Shown in pieces: positions 59,375 through 64,000 of a stretch of DNA of 64,000 nt. The stretch covers positions 325,001 through 389,000 of the forward strand of contig JABMCL010002259.1 in NCBI GenBank assembly GCA_018857735.1, given 5' to 3'. The DNA is from Alviniconcha marisindica (taxonomy: Eukaryota > Mollusca > Gastropoda > Provannidae). Position 1 is the first letter of the stretch. Each line of letters opens with the position of its first letter. The notes under the pieces are model-generated. The model saw nothing but the letters and a program-made list of their open reading frames with translations, had not been told where the DNA came from and ran no database searches. A program made the position numbers and the translations under genes.

Positions 59375-59655
59375 TCACTGTGGCACAGACCCACCTCAAT
59401 TTAAGCAGCAGTCGTCACTGTGCGACAGACCCACCTCACTTTAAGCAGCAGTCGTCACTGTGCGACAGACCAGCCTCAGTCCGAGCTACAGTCGTCACTG
59501 TGGGACAGACCAACTTCAATTTAAGCAGCAGTCGTCACTGTGGGACAGACTCACCACAGTTTTAAGCTACAGTGGGACAGACCCACCTCAGTTTAAGCTA
59601 CAGTCGTCACTGTGGGACAGACCCACTTCAATTTAAGCAGCAGTCGTCACAGTGT
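59375..59655. repeat. 40-bp minisatellite, about seven copies
   Basis: The unit is ACAGACCCACCTCAATTTAA then GCAGCAGTCGTCACTGTGGG. A solitary related copy lies at about 59725-59760 after a unique spacer. Confidence 0.94.
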
Positions 59656-60230
59656 GCTTCTTAAACTAGCTTTACGTCGGTTTCACTAACTGCGGGGTAC
59701 CGACGAAGAATCGCCACACTGGACAGACTCACCTCAATTTAAGTAGCAGCCGTCACAGTAGAGAAATAAACCCTAAGTTATGTAGGACGGGGACGCGAAT
59801 GTAGGATGAACTAAATAAAGGTAAGGTAATGGTTGGGGCTTCAATACTGTAGAAAAGGAAACACCTATGAAGAAAGCAGGCTGCTCTCTCTCTCTCTCTC
59901 TCTCTTATAGATGTAAAAAGTTCTCGAAGAAGTTATACATATAGATCTACACACACAATTAAACGGTGTTGGAGAAGAAGCGTCACTTCAAGAACACAGT
60001 TTAATTTCACGTCCACTGCATCAACGACGAGAGACGCCGACCAGACAGCTCCACACGCCGGACACGAGCGCCTTAGAGTTAGTTATACAGAGGCCGCCCT
60101 GTTCTGTCTGGCCTGACGTGACCGAGCCAGTGATGCGAGTGAGAGCGAGAGCGGTGCTGGGCCATGCCAGGACATCCGATCAATGCCAGACACTAACTAA
60201 GCAAGTCTCCCTCATCTCTCCGCTCCACCG

Positions 60231-60264
<34 letters not shown>

Positions 60265-60407
60265 CCTCCCGGTCACAGCGGGTCATCAGACGACACGGCC
60301 AGCCGCCCATGATGCCATTCAACTGTACGCCTCCGTAGAGCCCTCATCACCAACTCGATGGGATTATGAGATGCCGGCAGACGAGGCTATCAGCGGAGTT
60401 TTGTGAT

Positions 60408-60684
60408 CGAGCCGGTTTGGCCGAGTGGTCGAGCGAGCCGAGTGGTTCAGCGAGCCAGTCTGGCCGAGTGGTCGAGCGAGCCGGTTTGGCCGAGTGGTTC
60501 AGCGAGCCAGTCTGGCCGAGCGGTCCGGAGAGCCGGTTTGGCCGAGTGGTCTGGCGGCAGGTTTGGCCGAGCGGTCCGGCGAGCCGGTTTGGCCGAGTGG
60601 TCCAGCAAGCCGGTTTGGCCGAGTGGTCCGGCGAGCCGGTTTGGCCGAGTGGTCCGGCGGCCGGTTGGACCGAGTGGTCCGGCC
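60408..60684 (+). repeat. 26-bp minisatellite built from a tRNA-like box A
   Basis: Eleven copies of GCCGAGTGGT-containing units, typically GAGCCGGTTTGGCCGAGTGG plus TCCGGC. GGTTTGGCCGAGYGGT is identical in kind to the 5' end of the tRNA-like SINE head at 61409-61487 (GGCCGGTTTGGCCGAGCGGT), which lies on the opposite strand about 0.8 kb away. No box B is present, so none of the copies is a tRNA gene. Confidence 0.93.
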
Positions 60685-60968
60685 AGGTTATGTTGGTAAA
60701 CGGACAGCATCGGTTCCCCTCCCAAAAGCTTCGGCTCTCGAACTTGCTTGTCCAGAGCTGTGGACTACGGACACCGTCTTCGTGACTTTGGGGCCCTCGC
60801 AACAACCCACAAACCATGGCTCACATCGCTGCTCATCTTAATCATGCACAATCAGTCTGGTGGGGGCAGCGTAGTTGTTGGTATAAAGTCCATCAGTCCA
60901 CACGCTGGGCGAAAACTAGGACACGTTCTGACTGCTGTATTCTACATCTCTCTCGTTCTTACTCAAAG

Positions 60969-60976
60969 TGTGTGTG

Positions 60977-61048
<72 letters not shown>

Positions 61049-61065
61049 TGTGTGTGCGTGCTTGT
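60969..61065. repeat. (TG)n microsatellite
   Basis: About 45 TG dinucleotides with a few CG interruptions. Confidence 0.97.
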
Positions 61066-61077
61066 GAGAGAGACTTT

Positions 61078-61490
61078 GTTGCTTAACGTCCATGGAGGCG
61101 AGTAGGCCTATTAGGGACGGGAGAGTGTGCTTGTAAGTAAACATGGTGCTTAACGTTCACAGAAACCATAAGGCTTATTAGGGACGGGAAGAAAGGGGGA
61201 AAGGGGGGGAGGGAGTGGGTATGGAGGTGGGGGGGGGGGGGGGGGGGAGAGGGAGATTATATACCTATCGCTACACTGTCACCACCAGAATGATTTCTGC
61301 ATTAAGATGGGCACCGATGAGAGCCATTTTAATGTCTTCAGTAGGAAGGGATGGACAAAGTCACAGGACAGTGTCCACAAACCACAACCTTTTTTGAAGA
61401 GAAGGGAGAGCCGACGCGGTATCGAACCGAGGTCATTCCGCTTACCAGCCCATCGCCTTACCGCTCGGCCAAACCGGCCTAGTGTGCTTG
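61078..61490 (-). mobile_element. tRNA-derived SINE (head, body and tail motifs)
   Basis: The minus strand begins GGCCGGTTTGGCCGAGCGGT (box A) and reaches GACCTCGGTTCGATACCGCG (box B, perfect GGTTCGANNCC) about 50 nt later, so the internal pol III promoter looks intact. A body of about 220 nt follows. At the far end are two tail motifs, each with CCCGTCCCTAATA followed by a GAACGTTAAGC or GGACGTTAAGC sequence, about 70 bp apart. The Leu/Ser-type box A suggests the parent tRNA class. The body is interrupted by a poly-G/C run at 61231-61246. Confidence 0.72.
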
Positions 61491-62340
61491 TGCAGAACAA
61501 GGTGATTATATACAACACACATGACGACGACTATCGGCAGTGGACCCGTCATGGAGGCGGGAGACGGGGGCCGAGTGGAGTTGGGGGAGGGGGCAGAAGG
61601 GTTTACAGATCCGTACCGGGGGCGGCGTGGAGACAGAAGAGGGTGGAGAGGGTAGGAGGGGGTGGAGTGGGTGTGGGAGATGGGGGGGGGGGGGGGGGGG
61701 GGTCAACCTGCTCACAGTAATCACCACAGCGGTGGGAGGCCTGGCCGGGCCCGGTGATCGATGTGGGACAATAATGTCCAATCCATCAGACAGGCGACAG
61801 CCCAGTCTGGGCCACGGAAAGAAGCCGGGACGTACACAGTGCAGGTTCATGCACACAAGCCTTCCGCCCCGCCAGCTTTCTGTTTCACTTGTCCACAGGA
61901 CAGCACTGGCCTCGGACTTTTTATACACACACACACACAGACACAAAAGTTACAGAAATAAACTCCATCGTCAAATACCCAGTAGAGTCTCTCTCTCTCT
62001 CTAGCTGGGACTATAGGACTAGTTGTTAGACAGGTTTGTGACTGAACCTAAACTACATTCTTTGTAAATAAAGTTTTCGAGTTCGAGTTCTCTCTCTCTC
62101 TCGTTTTGTTCTTAAGACGTATTTTAGTTTTGCCGCAATTATCTGTATTCTTGTTTGACGTATTTAGTGTTGCTGTGTTTGTCATTAGCGACAGATTTGT
62201 AAAAAAGCCAACTTGTGCTTAAACCTTTATCCTTGTGTAATAAAGTATTCTCTCTCTCTCTCTGCGTCTCTCTTTCTCTGTCTCTCTATGTGCGCGTGCG
62301 TGCGTACATGACTGTGTGTGTGTGTGTGTTGTGTGTGTGC

Positions 62341-62341
<1 letters not shown>

Positions 62342-62412
<71 letters not shown>
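62342..62412. repeat. (GA)n microsatellite
   Basis: About 35 GA dinucleotides preceded by a (TG)n tract. Confidence 0.97.
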
Positions 62413-62415
<3 letters not shown>

Positions 62416-62939
62416 GCCGGCAGCAGTGCACCCAGTGGCAGCGCCAGCTCTGAGACAGGCAGGAGGACAGCGGCGATACGATCGTCTGGCCGCTGACGTG
62501 ACTGACGGGCCGGTCTCTGGACAGGGCCCACTCGACTCGCCCACGTCCTACTCCCTCACACGGAACCCGCTCTGCCAACGTCACGCCGTATCACGCAACG
62601 CTTCCTGGCGACAACGACAAACGCTGGATATGGAACGGTGTAATACGTACACACACGGGCGTACAGCATCACGCGACGTTTCCTGGCGACTGTAACAACT
62701 ACTGGGTATAGAATATTGTTATATACACCCACCCGAACGACCCCCTCCCCTCACCCCGACAGACACAGTGACACCCCTCAGACACACGCAGTGACCTTCC
62801 CCTCCAACACACAGTGATCCCCCCACCCCCCCTCACACACACTGATACCTCCCACACAATGACACACACACACTGACACCTCCCACACAGTGATATACAC
62901 ACACACGTTGACATCCACACTCCAAGTCTCTCTTTTCAG

Positions 62940-63143
62940 GCATCCTTCCTCTAAACTCTGCCATAACCAGTTACACCGCTGGACGGGCACGCATCCTTCC
63001 TCCAAACTCTGCCATAATCAGTTACACCACTGAACGGGCACGCATCCTTCCTCCAAACTCTGCCATAATCAGTTACACCACTGAACGGGCACGCATCCTT
63101 CCTCCAAACTCTGCCATAATCAGTTACACCGCTGAAGGTGCAC
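62940..63143. repeat. 51-bp minisatellite, four copies
   Basis: The unit is CATCCTTCCTCCAAACTCTG, CCATAATCAGTTACACCACT, GAACGGGCACG. The copies are nearly identical. Confidence 0.95.
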
Positions 63144-64000
63144 TCTTTATCTCCACGCATCTGTCAACTGACGCTGTCAGCGCCCTCCGAAAGGCTTGCG
63201 TACTAACACGACGGTGGAAGCAACACAGCGCCGGAGCACGTACGTAAACACGAGTCACGTCAGCGCGGTAAAAATAAAAGAAGTTCTTTCTCGATTTAAA
63301 CGGGTGTGGTTTTTTTTTGCTGGCGTAAGCAACGTGGGAGGTTTATTATAAAAGAAACGCCCGATACAATAATCTGAGTTGTGCGTTCCGAGTCTAGTGC
63401 CGTTTGAGTACCGACGACAAACTGTCAGTTCTGACCAGTTTTGGAAGATACATGGCGTGACCAGTTATGACGGTGGCTGGCGGGAGGATGTCGCAAATCA
63501 GTGCTTCAACGTTGTTTGAAGCCACACACCACACTGACACACACACACACAGAGCGTGCTGACACGTAACCCCCCCCGACTCAATTTGCTACGTTTTGAG
63601 TCATGGACCTTCCCCAGCATTCAGAGAGTTCACCAAGCAAAGTCGGTGTCACTCCGACCGTTCCGCTTCTCTAGCGTGCTGCCTCGGCTTCCATTCATCA
63701 CACTTGTGGGGACAGGCCCAGCAGGGGTCTTCCAGCAGCGAGACCGCCCCCTCCCCCCCCCCCCCCCCCTGTTGCCGAGTGGGACCAGGTAGACGTCTCC
63801 TCCCCCCCCCCCCTCCCCCGACACCGCCCCTACACGGGTACCCAAGTGCCAAGTCGTTTTGAGAAACCCACCGCACGTTTCTGTCCTGGGAGTTCAGGAG
63901 TTGTTTGAAGGAAGAGGTGGACGTCCCGCGCTCCCCGCCCCTAACACGTCTGACCAGTTCCTGTGGACGTACAGCAACACTGACCGAACCCCTCTTCCGG

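Noticed and set aside
60408..60684. Cluster of tRNA genes
   Set aside because: Only the box A half is repeated. The units are 26 bp and lack box B, anticodon arm and acceptor stem.

Overview
The window is eukaryotic, intron-rich DNA that is very dense in microsatellites, homopolymers and minisatellites. Its one recognisable gene is muscleblind (mbl/MBNL family), an RNA-binding alternative-splicing regulator with CCCH zinc fingers. The gene lies on the minus strand and runs from the right side of the window to the left. Three things suggest a lophotrochozoan, most likely a mollusc and perhaps a gastropod: zinc finger 2 has the CX6C spacing I associate with insect muscleblind rather than the vertebrate CX4C, SINE fragments end in GGACGTTAAGCAAC-type tails, and (CA)n, (GA)n and poly-G tracts are abundant. 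This species call is inference.

Gene layout in transcript order (all minus strand): intron 1 fills 53148-64000, so the exon with the start codon and finger 1 lies beyond the window. Coding exons follow at 52992-53147 (end of finger 2), 45756-45815 (linker), 38256-38444 (linker ending in DRLE), 31933-32187 (fingers 3 and 4), 27022-27178 (LPPYKR region), 20704-20867 (Ala-rich tail), 18630-18714 (a fifth CCCH finger) and 16169-16287 (a sixth finger and the stop). Every junction has GT-AG ends and all intron phases agree (0,0,0,0,1,0,1), so the exons join into one frame of 394 codons plus the missing 5' exon. A 54-nt in-frame exon at 28057-28110 with a KKRPR core matches the position and length of the regulated nuclear-localisation cassette exon of vertebrate MBNL1. 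It lies directly downstream of a cluster of nine YGCY motifs, the known MBNL binding motif.

The most unusual result is at the 3' end. After the usual four-finger body, two further exons encode a third muscleblind-style tandem finger pair in frame. Either this muscleblind has six fingers or a separate finger-pair gene lies immediately downstream.

Other content: the left 4.1 kb is a block of G-rich minisatellites. Positions 4.1-16.2 kb hold no recognisable gene and probably include the 3' UTR and intergenic DNA. A 562-bp Harbinger-like MITE with TTA target duplications sits in the last intron. SINE fragments and a minisatellite built from a tRNA-like box A sit in intron 1. Many introns carry minisatellite arrays with 29-66 bp units. 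I found no rRNA, CRISPR array or intact transposase.
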